This document shows, one piece after another, positions 31,530 through 38,080 of a DNA stretch of 38,080 nt. A program made the translations under genes and the position numbers. Source of the stretch: Candidatus Zhuqueibacterota bacterium (GTDB taxonomy: Bacteria > BS750m-G25); assembly GCA_016783505.1 (NCBI GenBank), contig JADHWK010000020.1, positions 1 to 38,080 of the forward strand, given 5' to 3'. Within the stretch, counting starts at the first letter, position 1. Every line of letters begins with the position of its first letter. Below the pieces are notes generated by a model that saw nothing but the letters and a program-made list of their open reading frames with translations, ran no database searches and was not told the DNA's origin.

Positions 31530-32552
31530 CTATAAAATGATCTCTCGGTTATCCTGGGCCGATTGATAGATGGATTCGATGAGTCTCATGACTTTCAACC
31601 CCTCATCAAGATTGGAGATGGGAACAGTATCATTCCGCAGACATTCCATAAAATGGGTGATCTCCAGTTCAAAGGATTTTTGATAGAGCTCCAGTGGACT
31701 CATCTTCATCGTCGGGGATACGGTGACCAGGTTGCCGTGTAGATTTTTGTAAATTTTTAGTGGATTTAAGGTGGCACTGCCCTGATCACCCAGCAGATTT
31801 TCAAAGGCCAGGGTGCTCTCCTCAAAGAAGGTCCAGCTCACCTCCAGCAGGATCAGGCCCCCATCCTCCAGTTTTAGCATGGCGACGACGGTGTCTTCCA
31901 CCTCCCCTATACGAAAATGATTATAGGTATTAGCAAGGACACTGGTCACTTTGGGATTACCCACCAGCCAAAGGCTTAAGTCTAGCATCTGGGTCCCCAG
32001 GTCCATCAACACCCCGCCGCCAGCCACCCGGGGGTCGCATAACCATCCCCCCTCATCAAGCCATTTGCCCCGCTTTTTCAGCCAACCCGACCGGATGTAA
32101 AACACCCTCCCCAGCTCTCCCCTCTCGATAAATTCCTTCAGTACCGCAGAATCGGGACGAAAGCGATGGTTCATGGCCACCATAACCTTTTTGCCCCGTT
32201 TGCGGGCCTCATCGGCCATCTTCTGGGTCTCGTCCGGGTTGCGGGCGACGGGTTTTTCCACCAAGACATGCTTGTCCGCTGAAAGGGCAGCAATGGTCAT
32301 CGGCATGTGCAGGCTGTTGGGGGTACAGATGTGAACAGCATACATCTCCTCAAGCTTAAGCATCTTCTCTAAGTCCACAAAGAAGCGGGGAATATGAAAT
32401 TTCTCTGCAATCCAGCCCGCCTTTCGGCTGTCAATGTCGCAGACGGCCACAATCTCAACCCCATCCAACCCCTTGAGAACCGGGATGTGGGCCATCTGGG
32501 CGATCCCTCCCACCCCGATGATGCCGATTCTGATTTTCTCTTCCATAATCAT
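31530..32552 (-). CDS. Gfo/Idh/MocA family oxidoreductase
   Basis: An NAD(P)-dependent dehydrogenase, usually of sugars or cyclitols (340 aa). The Rossmann N-terminus has GVGGIAQMAHIPVL at 13-26, VCDID, and the catalytic Lys in HVLVEKPVA (K100). The C-terminal beta-sheet domain has GGGVLMDLGTQMLDL: the position of the usual catalytic-site His (D-x-G-x-H) is Gln188, so catalysis or substrate may differ from well-studied members. ATGs at 32552 and 32546 are both possible, without a strong RBS. It lies between ruvX and lnt on the same strand with spacers, so the neighbourhood does not reveal the substrate. Confidence 0.88.
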   Translation of the reverse strand: MIMEEKIRIGIIGVGGIAQMAHIPVLKGLDGVEIVAVCDIDSRKAGWIAEKFHIPRFFVDLEKMLKLEEMYAVHICTPNSLHMPMTIAALSADKHVLVEKPVARNPDETQKMADEARKRGKKVMVAMNHRFRPDSAVLKEFIERGELGRVFYIRSGWLKKRGKWLDEGGWLCDPRVAGGGVLMDLGTQMLDLSLWLVGNPKVTSVLANTYNHFRIGEVEDTVVAMLKLEDGGLILLEVSWTFFEESTLAFENLLGDQGSATLNPLKIYKNLHGNLVTVSPTMKMSPLELYQKSFELEITHFMECLRNDTVPISNLDEGLKVMRLIESIYQSAQDNREIIL

Positions 32553-32705
32553 TCAACCAATTTGCCAATTCATAGGGATCTATTTTACACGGATTGGATC
32601 CTCGAAAACGGTAAGTTTGGACATTTTAATACCCTTCCAACTTATCATAGCTAATGATCTTTCATTAGCTTATTTAATTTTTTGAAATATTTAGTCGGAA
32701 CGGCA

Positions 32706-33161
32706 CTAATAATCTTCATCAGGATTCTGATTCCGGAAGTCCAGATAACCCTGCAAGATCAAGATGGCAGATATCTGATCGGCTCGCCCCTTTTCCCTGC
32801 TGGGCTTTCTGCCCATCTGGTGGAGGGCCCGGTGGGCCTCTTGGGTTGACATTCTTTCGTCCCAGGGAATGACCGGAAGATTCCATCCCTGAATGGTTTG
32901 TATGAAGGTCTGCACCTCCTGTGCCCTTTTACCCCGGCGACCATTCAAAGTAAGGGGAAGACCCACCACAACCATCCCTATCCCATATTCGGGGATGATT
33001 TTTTTTAACTGGGATAATAAATGGGCTCGATCCTTCACCAGCAAAGTGTCCAATCCCTGGGCTATCGTGCCGGATGGATCACTGACGGCCAAACCCACCC
33101 GCTTCCACCCGAAATCAATACCCAGAATTCGGCCTTTGGATTGTGTATGGAAATGCTGCAA
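32706..33161 (-). CDS. ruvX: RuvX/YqgF family pre-16S rRNA nuclease
   Basis: An RNase H-like nuclease implicated in 16S rRNA 5' processing and long annotated as a Holliday-junction resolvase homologue (151 aa). Motifs are GIDFGWKRVGLAVSD (D16) at the first strand, VVGLPLTLNGRRG, IPWDERMSTQEA, and KGRADQISAILILQGYL near the end (third acidic residue in ADQ). These cover the acidic residues typical of the family. The only start that keeps the full first strand is a TTG at 33161, 8 bp after the HU gene's stop, with no clear RBS; coupling to HU translation would explain this. The start is the uncertain part. Confidence 0.9.
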   Translation of the reverse strand: MQHFHTQSKGRILGIDFGWKRVGLAVSDPSGTIAQGLDTLLVKDRAHLLSQLKKIIPEYGIGMVVVGLPLTLNGRRGKRAQEVQTFIQTIQGWNLPVIPWDERMSTQEAHRALHQMGRKPSREKGRADQISAILILQGYLDFRNQNPDEDY

Positions 33162-33169
33162 TTTAAGCT

Positions 33170-33469
33170 TTACAGCTTTTTCAGGGCTTCTTTGAGCAGT
33201 TTCCCAGGTTTGAAATGGGTCTTTCTCCTGGCGGGGACGTAAATGATTTCATTGGTCTTGGGATTACGGGCCTTGGGCTTGGGCTTGGTCTTTTTCACCT
33301 CGAACACCCCGAAGTTTCGGATCTCGATCCGGACATCGGGGTCGGCGTTTGACATGATGTCCCGCAGGACCCCAAATACACCGTCTACCACCTTGCCGGT
33401 TAACAAAACATTCTCGTTAACCCTAGCCGCTGTCTGAGCCACGACATCTTTCTTGATCACTTTCTTCAT
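33170..33469 (-). CDS. HU/IHF family DNA-binding protein
   Basis: A nucleoid protein (99 aa) that dimerises and bends DNA. It has the helical N-terminal body (MKKVIKKDVVAQTAARVN to VFGVLRDIM), then IEIRNFGVFEVKKTKPKPKA, and the DNA-binding arm ARNPKTNEIIYVPARRKTHF with the conserved NP at its tip and FKPGK after it. HU versus IHF cannot be decided from this. The ATG at 33469 has GGAGG about 6 nt upstream. ruvX follows after 8 bp. A hairpin, AGGCTTA/TAAGCCT (33504-33520), lies 35 bp upstream of the start. Confidence 0.93.
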   Translation of the reverse strand: MKKVIKKDVVAQTAARVNENVLLTGKVVDGVFGVLRDIMSNADPDVRIEIRNFGVFEVKKTKPKPKARNPKTNEIIYVPARRKTHFKPGKLLKEALKKL

Positions 33470-33503
33470 CCCGCACCTCCAATTTTACTCGACTTTATTG
33501 TAC

Positions 33504-33598
33504 AGGCTTATCCTAAGCCTTACTTACAATTAAGCTTTGTCAAGATAATCAAAATTTATAAATAACAAGCTCCAAATCCCATCCCGACTATTCGGGAT
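33504..33598. repeat. Hairpins upstream of the HU gene
   Basis: Two perfect hairpins: AGGCTTA-TCC-TAAGCCT (33504-33520), possibly regulatory for the HU gene, and ATCCCGA-CTAT-TCGGGAT (33581-33598), a member of the dispersed tetraloop family. A TTGACA lies at 33543-33538 on the minus strand but without a matching -10 at normal spacing. Confidence 0.5.
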
Positions 33599-33646
33599 TA
33601 GATATCAGCAATTTTAATTTGCCAAAGTTTAGCTTATAACTCTGTT

Positions 33647-35800
33647 TCATACCCCCGAGATCCTTTCCACCACCATCATCCCCTTCACCTTTTCGATTCG
33701 TTCCATGATCCTGGTAAGCTGTTTTAGATTGTTTACCTCCACAATCATCGTTCCGCTGGCCAGGGAATCCTCCACCGCTAAATCCATTTTCAGGATGTTT
33801 AAGTCCAGCCGGGCGATGGACTCGGTAATGTCGTGCAGCAGGCTCTTGCGGTCCACCGCCACAATCTTCAACCTGGCGTTGAAGCGCTTATCCTTGGCTA
33901 CGTCCCATTCCACAGGGACGTTCTTGCGGGATCTTTTCATCAGCCGTTCAATATTATAGCAGTCGTGACGATGGATGGTGATACCTTTACCCCGGGTAAC
34001 GAAGCCCAGGATGGGATCACCGGGAAGGGGCTGGCAGCATTTCGCAAAGGTAAACATTAAATTGTCCAATCCCTGCACCCTTACCCCCCGTTCTTTTCCC
34101 TTTAATCCTCGAAAAATCCTGGTCCTTACCGGTGTTTTTTTTGCCCGGTCCAAATCCTTATCGGGTAGAATCTTCCGAATAACAGCGGACAGGGAAACCG
34201 ATCCGCTGCCCACTGCTGCGTAGAATGGAACCACAGCGTTGAACCCGAAACTGGTGACAATTCCCTCAATTTCTTTGGGGGCTATCTTTAATTTTTTCAA
34301 TTCTTTTTCGATGATCTCCTGTCCCAGCTTTACGCTCTGTTCAAATTTAGAATCCCGGAACCAGCGTTTGATCCTACTACGGGCCTTTGCAGTATGCACA
34401 AATTTTAACCAATCTGCACTGGGTTTTTGACCCGGCGAGGTCAATATTTCCACTGTATCCCCACTGGCCAGGGCGGTTTTCAGGGGTACGATCTTGCCAC
34501 TCACCTTGGCGGCGATGCAGTGAAGGCCGATTTCCGTATGCACGTCAAAGGCAAAATCAATAGGGGTAGAACCTATTGGCAGTTTGATTAGCTTCCCCTT
34601 GGGGGTGAAGACAAAAACCTCCTCGGGGAAAAGGTTAATTTTGAGATCCTCTAAGAATTCCTGGGAATCCGGGGTCTCCTTCTGCCAATCCAAAAGGTGT
34701 CTCAGCCACACTATCTGCTCGTCAAGTTCATCTTTAGTACGACCCCCTTCTTTATAATGCCAGTGGGCGGCGATCCCCTCTTCAGCAGTGCCATGCATCT
34801 CTTCGGTCCGGATCTGCACTTCCAGGGTATATCCATCCTCTCCGATGACCTTGGTATGCAGGGACTGGTAGAGGTTGGACTTAGGAACGGCGATATAATC
34901 AGTGAATTTATCCTGAATGGGGGTGAACAACGTATGCACCACCCCTAATGACCCATAACAATCCTCAAGCCTCTCCACGACGACCCGTAGGGCTAACAGA
35001 TCGTATATCTCCTCGATGGTTTTTCCCTGGGCTTTCATCTTTTGGTAAATACTATAGAAATGTTTGGCACGACCCCCCACCCTCGCTTTTATATGTGCCT
35101 TCTTCAATTCCCGTTTTAAAGGTAGAATTGACCGCCTCAGATTCTTTTCCCGCTGTTCTCGCTTCAGGGCCACCTTGTGGGCGATTTCATCGTAGGCCTT
35201 GCGGTCCAGGGTCTTTAAGGACAGATCTTCCAGTTCCCACCTGATCTTGGCAATCCCCAGCCGGTGGGCCAGGGGGGCGTAGATCTCCAGGGTCTCCTTG
35301 GCCAACAGGTTTTGCCTCCGTGGGGGCAAGAATTCTACAGTGCGCATGTTATGGAGTCGATCGGCAAATTTGATTATAATAACCCGTATATCCCGCACCA
35401 TCGAAAATAGCATCTTGCGAAAATTTTCCGCCTGTTCCTCTTCCAGGCTTTCAAACTGCAGTTCGCTGATCTTGGTCACCCCGTCCACCAGTTGAGCGAT
35501 CTCGGGGCCAAATTCCCGGTCTACGTCCTCAATGGTAATCCCCGTATCCTCCACCACATCGTGAAGGAGTCCGGAGGCCACTGTCACCGGGTCCATCCGC
35601 AGGTCGGCCAGAATCTTGGCCACCTCCAGGGGGTGTTCCACGTAAGGGACCCCCGAGGATCGAAGTTGATCCCGGTGGGCCTCTTCGGCAAAATGGAGGG
35701 CCCGACGGATCAACTTAGCATCCAGACGACGATTAAACCCCCTCATCCTCCGAATTAAGGATTCTACCCTGGGAAGATAGGAGCTATTAGACGTCTCCAT
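33647..35800 (-). CDS. Bifunctional (p)ppGpp synthetase/hydrolase (Rel/SpoT)
   Basis: Makes and degrades the stringent-response alarmone. At 717 aa all domains are present: the HD hydrolase (H56 in YVEHPLEVAK, H80-D81 in LLHDVVEDT, then KFADRLHNMRT), the synthetase (YSIYQKMKAQGKTIEEIYDL, FTDYIAVPKSNLYQSLHTKV, EVQIRTEEMHGTAEEGIAAH), the TGS domain (EEVFVFTPKGKLIKLPIG and HTEIGLHCIAAKV), a CCQPLPGD-containing zinc-finger-like helical part, and a C-terminal ACT domain from about 640. Intact hydrolase residues make it bifunctional, not RelA-only. The ATG at 35800 lacks a clear RBS. It is preceded by a 500-bp spacer with possible RNA structure. Confidence 0.95.
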   Translation of the reverse strand: METSNSSYLPRVESLIRRMRGFNRRLDAKLIRRALHFAEEAHRDQLRSSGVPYVEHPLEVAKILADLRMDPVTVASGLLHDVVEDTGITIEDVDREFGPEIAQLVDGVTKISELQFESLEEEQAENFRKMLFSMVRDIRVIIIKFADRLHNMRTVEFLPPRRQNLLAKETLEIYAPLAHRLGIAKIRWELEDLSLKTLDRKAYDEIAHKVALKREQREKNLRRSILPLKRELKKAHIKARVGGRAKHFYSIYQKMKAQGKTIEEIYDLLALRVVVERLEDCYGSLGVVHTLFTPIQDKFTDYIAVPKSNLYQSLHTKVIGEDGYTLEVQIRTEEMHGTAEEGIAAHWHYKEGGRTKDELDEQIVWLRHLLDWQKETPDSQEFLEDLKINLFPEEVFVFTPKGKLIKLPIGSTPIDFAFDVHTEIGLHCIAAKVSGKIVPLKTALASGDTVEILTSPGQKPSADWLKFVHTAKARSRIKRWFRDSKFEQSVKLGQEIIEKELKKLKIAPKEIEGIVTSFGFNAVVPFYAAVGSGSVSLSAVIRKILPDKDLDRAKKTPVRTRIFRGLKGKERGVRVQGLDNLMFTFAKCCQPLPGDPILGFVTRGKGITIHRHDCYNIERLMKRSRKNVPVEWDVAKDKRFNARLKIVAVDRKSLLHDITESIARLDLNILKMDLAVEDSLASGTMIVEVNNLKQLTRIMERIEKVKGMMVVERISGV

Positions 35801-36301
35801 AAAAGAAGTATCTTAATAATTAAACTATTGTATTTTTCAATCATGGGGCTGTTGATCGTATATCGTTTAGTCCCGAAGCTTCGGGAAAGCCCGTATCAAA
35901 GCACGGTATTAGGTGTTCGTATCCCGGTCACTTTTTAAAAATGCCAAAAGACAAAAACTATAAGATTTGTTGAAAGCCAGGTAACGAAAGCCGTAAACGA
36001 TACAGGCCCTGTGGAGTAAGTTTTTACTACTCAACAGGGCGGGCATCCTCACCGATAAACCGGCTACGATTATCGTATGATTGATTTTTACAATAGTTAA
36101 TTTAATAATTTATCGGTAGGTCACAATAATAAGAAACTTGTAAATTGCCAAAGTTGCCATAAGTTCAAAAATTTCATAAATTTTTATAATTTAGTTTGAT
36201 CTCTTGGAAGTTACTGCTTTTATCGTCTGATATTTAACGATCTTGTCAGTTTCCGTTAAAATAATTTTTGAAATTTAGTCAATTTTTAAGCTCTTTGAAA
36301 T
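35801..36301. other. 500-bp rel-dnaB spacer with a structured GC-rich core
   Basis: No gene is seen, and no start/RBS-supported frame exists. The flanks are strongly AT-rich. TCCCGA-AGCT-TCGGGA (35871-35886) is a copy of the dispersed tetraloop hairpin. The core at about 35985-36120 is richer in G and C and has nested complementary pairs, described separately as a possible RNA. From 36120 to 36300 only AT-rich sequence with short direct repeats (TTTGAAATT) is visible. Confidence 0.5.
35985..36120 (-). ncRNA. Possible structured RNA or leader element (unidentified)
   Basis: Pairs seen: GCCCTGT/ACAGGGC (36006-36012, 36034-36040) continued inward by AGTAA/TTACT (36015-36019, 36024-36028); AGCCG/CGGCT (35989-35993, 36061-36065); ACCGATAAA/TTTATCGGT (36051-36059, 36109-36117), extended by CCT/AGG; and the palindrome TACGAT-T-ATCGTA (36065-36077). 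Some are mutually exclusive, as in a switching leader. The minus strand is assumed because the rel gene lies downstream, but the pairs exist on both strands. No known riboswitch consensus that I can recall fits. Confidence 0.3.
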
Positions 36302-37681
36302 TCAAAACGGTGTTTCACTAATCACTTCTTCCTCAAATCTCTCCATGGTTTCGAAGCGGGCATAATCGCGAATGAAGGTTAATTTTACTGTGCCCGTGGG
36401 GCCGTTACGGTGCTTGCCGATGATGACCTCGGCTATGCCCTCCTCTACGTGTTCGGCGGGGATTTTTCCCTTGTACATTTCTGACCGATAGATAAACATG
36501 ACTACATCGGCGTCCTGTTCGATGGCCCCGGAATCCCGGAGGTCGGAGAGCATAGGCCGGCGGTCACCGCCCCGGGACTCCACCGCCCGGGAAAGCTGGG
36601 AGACGGCGATTACCGGGATGTCAAGTTCTCGGGCCAAACCCTTCAATGCTCGAGAGATCTTGGCGATGGCCTGCTGCTGGGATTCGGCATCTGATGGGGG
36701 CTGCATTAGTTGCAGATAATCCACGATGATAAATCCGACACTGTGCTCAGATTTTAACCTTCTGGCTTTGGCACGAACCTCTAATATCCCCAGATTGGGG
36801 GTGTCATCCACGTAGATGGGGGCCTCGGCCAACGATCCTACGCTGAGGCTCAGCTTCTGCCATTCCTCATCCCTGAGGCGGCCGGTGCGCACAGCATGAG
36901 AGCTCACCCGGGCCTCCGAACAGAGCAGTCGCATGGCCACCTGGCGACTGGCCATCTCCATAGAAAAGATCCCCACCGGCACCTTGTGCTCAACAGCGGC
37001 CTCCCTGGCCATATTCAAGCAGAAAGCCGTTTTGCCCGTAGCCGGCCGGCCAGCGACCACGATGAGGTCGGAAGGCTGAAATCCGGCCGTGTATTGGTCT
37101 AATTCGTCAAAGCCGCTGGATACCCCGGTGATCACCCCTTTGCGCCCATGATAACTTTCGATGGTCTCAAAGGTGTCGTGAAGGATGGGATCCAGGGCCA
37201 TAAACCCCCGCCTATGGCGGGTGTCCGAGAGGCCGAAGATCATCTGTTCGGCCCGGTCCAGAAGATCAAAGGCACTCTCCTGAGCCTCGTACCCCTCGGA
37301 GGTGATCTGGGTAGAAACGGTAATCAGCTTCCGGAGGAGGGACTTCTCCAGCACAATCCTGGCATGATATTCTACGTTAGCCGCCGAGGACACCCGCTGC
37401 ACCAGCTCGGTCAGGTAATAGCTCCCCCCCAGATCGTCCAATTGCTTCCGTTTCTTCAGTTCTTCGGACATGGTGACTAAGTCTACTGCTTCGTTCCTTT
37501 CATACAGGCTCACCACCGCCCGAAAGATCTTTCGGTGTCCCTCCCGGTAGAAGGCCGTCTCATCCAAGATCTCGACAACTTTACCAATGGCCTCGCTTTC
37601 GATCAACATGGCCCCCAAGACCGCCTGCTCCACCTCTACCGCCTGGGGCGGCACCCTCTCTAAAGTTTCCTCTTTATTCAC
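36302..37681 (-). CDS. dnaB: Replicative DNA helicase DnaB
   Basis: Hexameric helicase that unwinds DNA at the fork. From the GTG at 37681 (459 aa) it has the DnaB N-terminal domain (RVPPQAVEVEQAVLGAML near 9-26), a linker, and the RecA-like C-terminal domain with Walker A GRPATGKT at about 211-218, Walker B IIVDYLQLM, and the DnaB motifs AVSQLSRAVESR and RDSGAIEQDADVVMFIYR. The length is standard with no intein. Two GTG starts are in frame: 37693 has no RBS, whereas 37681 has a G-run about 5 nt upstream, so the latter is preferred. It stands alone, with an attC-like site about 145 bp upstream. Confidence 0.95.
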   Translation of the reverse strand: MNKEETLERVPPQAVEVEQAVLGAMLIESEAIGKVVEILDETAFYREGHRKIFRAVVSLYERNEAVDLVTMSEELKKRKQLDDLGGSYYLTELVQRVSSAANVEYHARIVLEKSLLRKLITVSTQITSEGYEAQESAFDLLDRAEQMIFGLSDTRHRRGFMALDPILHDTFETIESYHGRKGVITGVSSGFDELDQYTAGFQPSDLIVVAGRPATGKTAFCLNMAREAAVEHKVPVGIFSMEMASRQVAMRLLCSEARVSSHAVRTGRLRDEEWQKLSLSVGSLAEAPIYVDDTPNLGILEVRAKARRLKSEHSVGFIIVDYLQLMQPPSDAESQQQAIAKISRALKGLARELDIPVIAVSQLSRAVESRGGDRRPMLSDLRDSGAIEQDADVVMFIYRSEMYKGKIPAEHVEEGIAEVIIGKHRNGPTGTVKLTFIRDYARFETMERFEEEVISETPF

Positions 37682-37824
37682 ACTATCCCCCACATTAGAT
37701 TAAGCTTAAAGCCTATGTTCTGTAACGAAAATCCTTTTCTACCATTGAGACTAACAAAATGACAATAATTCAACAAGGGTATTCCTGATTTTCTCTTTCT
37801 TGGAACTGTCTGATATTAGCGCTC
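37682..37824. other. Spacer upstream of dnaB
   Basis: About 140 bp with no gene. It should contain the dnaB promoter; a TTGTCA with TAGAAA 18 bp downstream on the minus strand (about 37735-37765) is a weak candidate only. Confidence 0.3.
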
Positions 37825-37881
37825 GCCTAACGAAAAGTTCAGCCGCGGCGAATAGCTATCGGCTGAAGCGGCTTGTTAGCC
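37825..37881 (-). mobile_element. Integron-like attC recombination site (57 bp)
   Basis: On the minus strand the site begins GGCTAAC (R'' position; 37881-37875), has inner arms TTCAGCC (37867-37861) and GGCTGAA (37844-37838), and ends GTTAGGC (R' position; 37831-37825), which fits the GTTRRRY consensus cut by integron integrases. R'' and R' are complementary at 6 of 7 bases. The 57-bp length, the near-palindrome with an unpaired centre, and the position 4 bp after a gene's stop codon on the same strand all match a cassette attC. No integrase gene is visible. Confidence 0.68.
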
Positions 37882-37884
37882 GCA

Positions 37885-38070
37885 TTACTTGGTCAATAAT
37901 GTAGACAAAGCTTTTTTTAACTCTGCTTCATCCTTTAACGCTTGAGAAAGTCTTTCTGAAAGCTCTGCCAAGACAACCCGAACGCTTCCGGCAATTTCAA
38001 GACATTCGTCGTCAGTTTTGTCATGAACTCCTTCGCTTAATGCACTGTGCAATAATGAAAGAGGATTGTG
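37885..38070 (-). pseudogene. C-terminal fragment of an unidentified gene (possible integron cassette gene)
   Basis: A 61-codon minus-strand frame reads HNPLSLLHSALSEGVHDKTD, then DECLEIAGSVRVVLAELSER and a Lys/Glu/Leu-rich helix ending in LTK and TAA (37885-37887). It looks genuinely coding: helical and amphipathic, with a normal C-terminus. It has no Met and an in-frame TGA lies directly before it (38071-38073). Just upstream another frame reads L-T, so a two-base insertion in an original L-T-H-N-P-L is one explanation. It is therefore a frameshifted or truncated gene whose 5' part lies outside the window. The attC-like site starts 3 bp after its stop. Family not identified. Confidence 0.55.
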
Positions 38071-38080
38071 TCAGTTAATC

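Noticed and set aside
33497-33543. Promoter of the HU gene from TTGACA and TACAAT
   Set aside because: The two hexamers are 35 bp apart, far beyond the usual spacing.
35985-36080. Cyclic-di-GMP, cobalamin or other known riboswitch, or 6S RNA, in the rel-dnaB spacer
   Set aside because: Isolated words look similar (for example GGTGAGGATGCCC), but the order and spacing of conserved segments do not fit any class I can recall, so only an unidentified structured element is reported.
1-38080. CRISPR array, tRNA or rRNA genes, or an intact insertion sequence
   Set aside because: No regularly spaced direct repeats, tRNA-like arms with a GTTC loop, rRNA segments or transposase motifs were seen on either strand.

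Overview
This window looks like a piece of chromosome from an anaerobic, Gram-negative bacterium. The envelope genes (lnt, bamD, a PorV/PorQ-like outer-membrane protein, a large exported protein ending in a beta-barrel) show a double membrane. Pyruvate:ferredoxin and indolepyruvate:ferredoxin oxidoreductases with a phosphotransbutyrylase/butyrate kinase pair point to ferredoxin-based fermentation. PorV-like and PD40/TolB-like proteins together suggest the FCB assemblage or a related candidate phylum (KSB1, Zixibacteria, Calditrichota type). That placement is inference; there is no rRNA gene to settle it. Every gene I can support lies on the minus strand, so transcription runs right to left; long plus-strand frames are shadows.

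Layout. 1-282: N-terminal part of a SAM-dependent methyltransferase running off the window. 697-2516: ADP-ribosylglycohydrolase and SAM hydrolase. 2730-3878: small membrane protein, DUF59/MIP18 protein and an unknown. 4161-9038: dihydroorotate-dehydrogenase-like flavoprotein and nifJ. 9224-10154: two small membrane proteins. 10418-16368: iorB, iorA, two tandem Ptb paralogues and buk. 16433-18697: nicotinate phosphoribosyltransferase, nicotinamidase and a MarR regulator with a visible promoter and operator. 18831-20198: radA. 20479-23640: signal peptide + HExxH peptidase + beta-propeller + barrel protein. 23871-24544: GYD protein, a broken toxin/antitoxin remnant and an intact DUF433 antitoxin-like protein. 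24592-29571: ccsB, resB, nadD, bamD, a small membrane protein and a PorV-like protein, several overlapping. 29879-35800: lnt, Gfo/Idh/MocA oxidoreductase, ruvX, HU and rel/spoT. 36302-37681: dnaB. 37825-38070: an integron-like attC site immediately after a broken gene fragment.

How the genes work together. PFOR and IOR would oxidise 2-oxoacids to acyl-CoA with reduction of ferredoxin; Ptb and Buk would turn acyl-CoA into acyl-phosphate and then ATP, giving a complete substrate-level phosphorylation route within about 11 kb. Nicotinamidase, nicotinate phosphoribosyltransferase and NadD form the nicotinamide-to-NaAD salvage route. BamD, Lnt, PorV-like and the large beta-barrel protein form an outer-membrane group, and ResB/CcsB give system II cytochrome c maturation.

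The spacers are rich in palindromes: three-way-junction foldbacks, a dispersed TCCCGA-tetraloop-TCGGGA hairpin, a 30-bp repeat found twice, heptanucleotide runs, and an inverted pair flanking lnt. The most interesting items are the attC-like site by the right edge, the fused toxin/antitoxin remnant, and a GC-rich structured core in the AT-rich rel-dnaB spacer that may be an RNA. No tRNA, rRNA or CRISPR array was seen.
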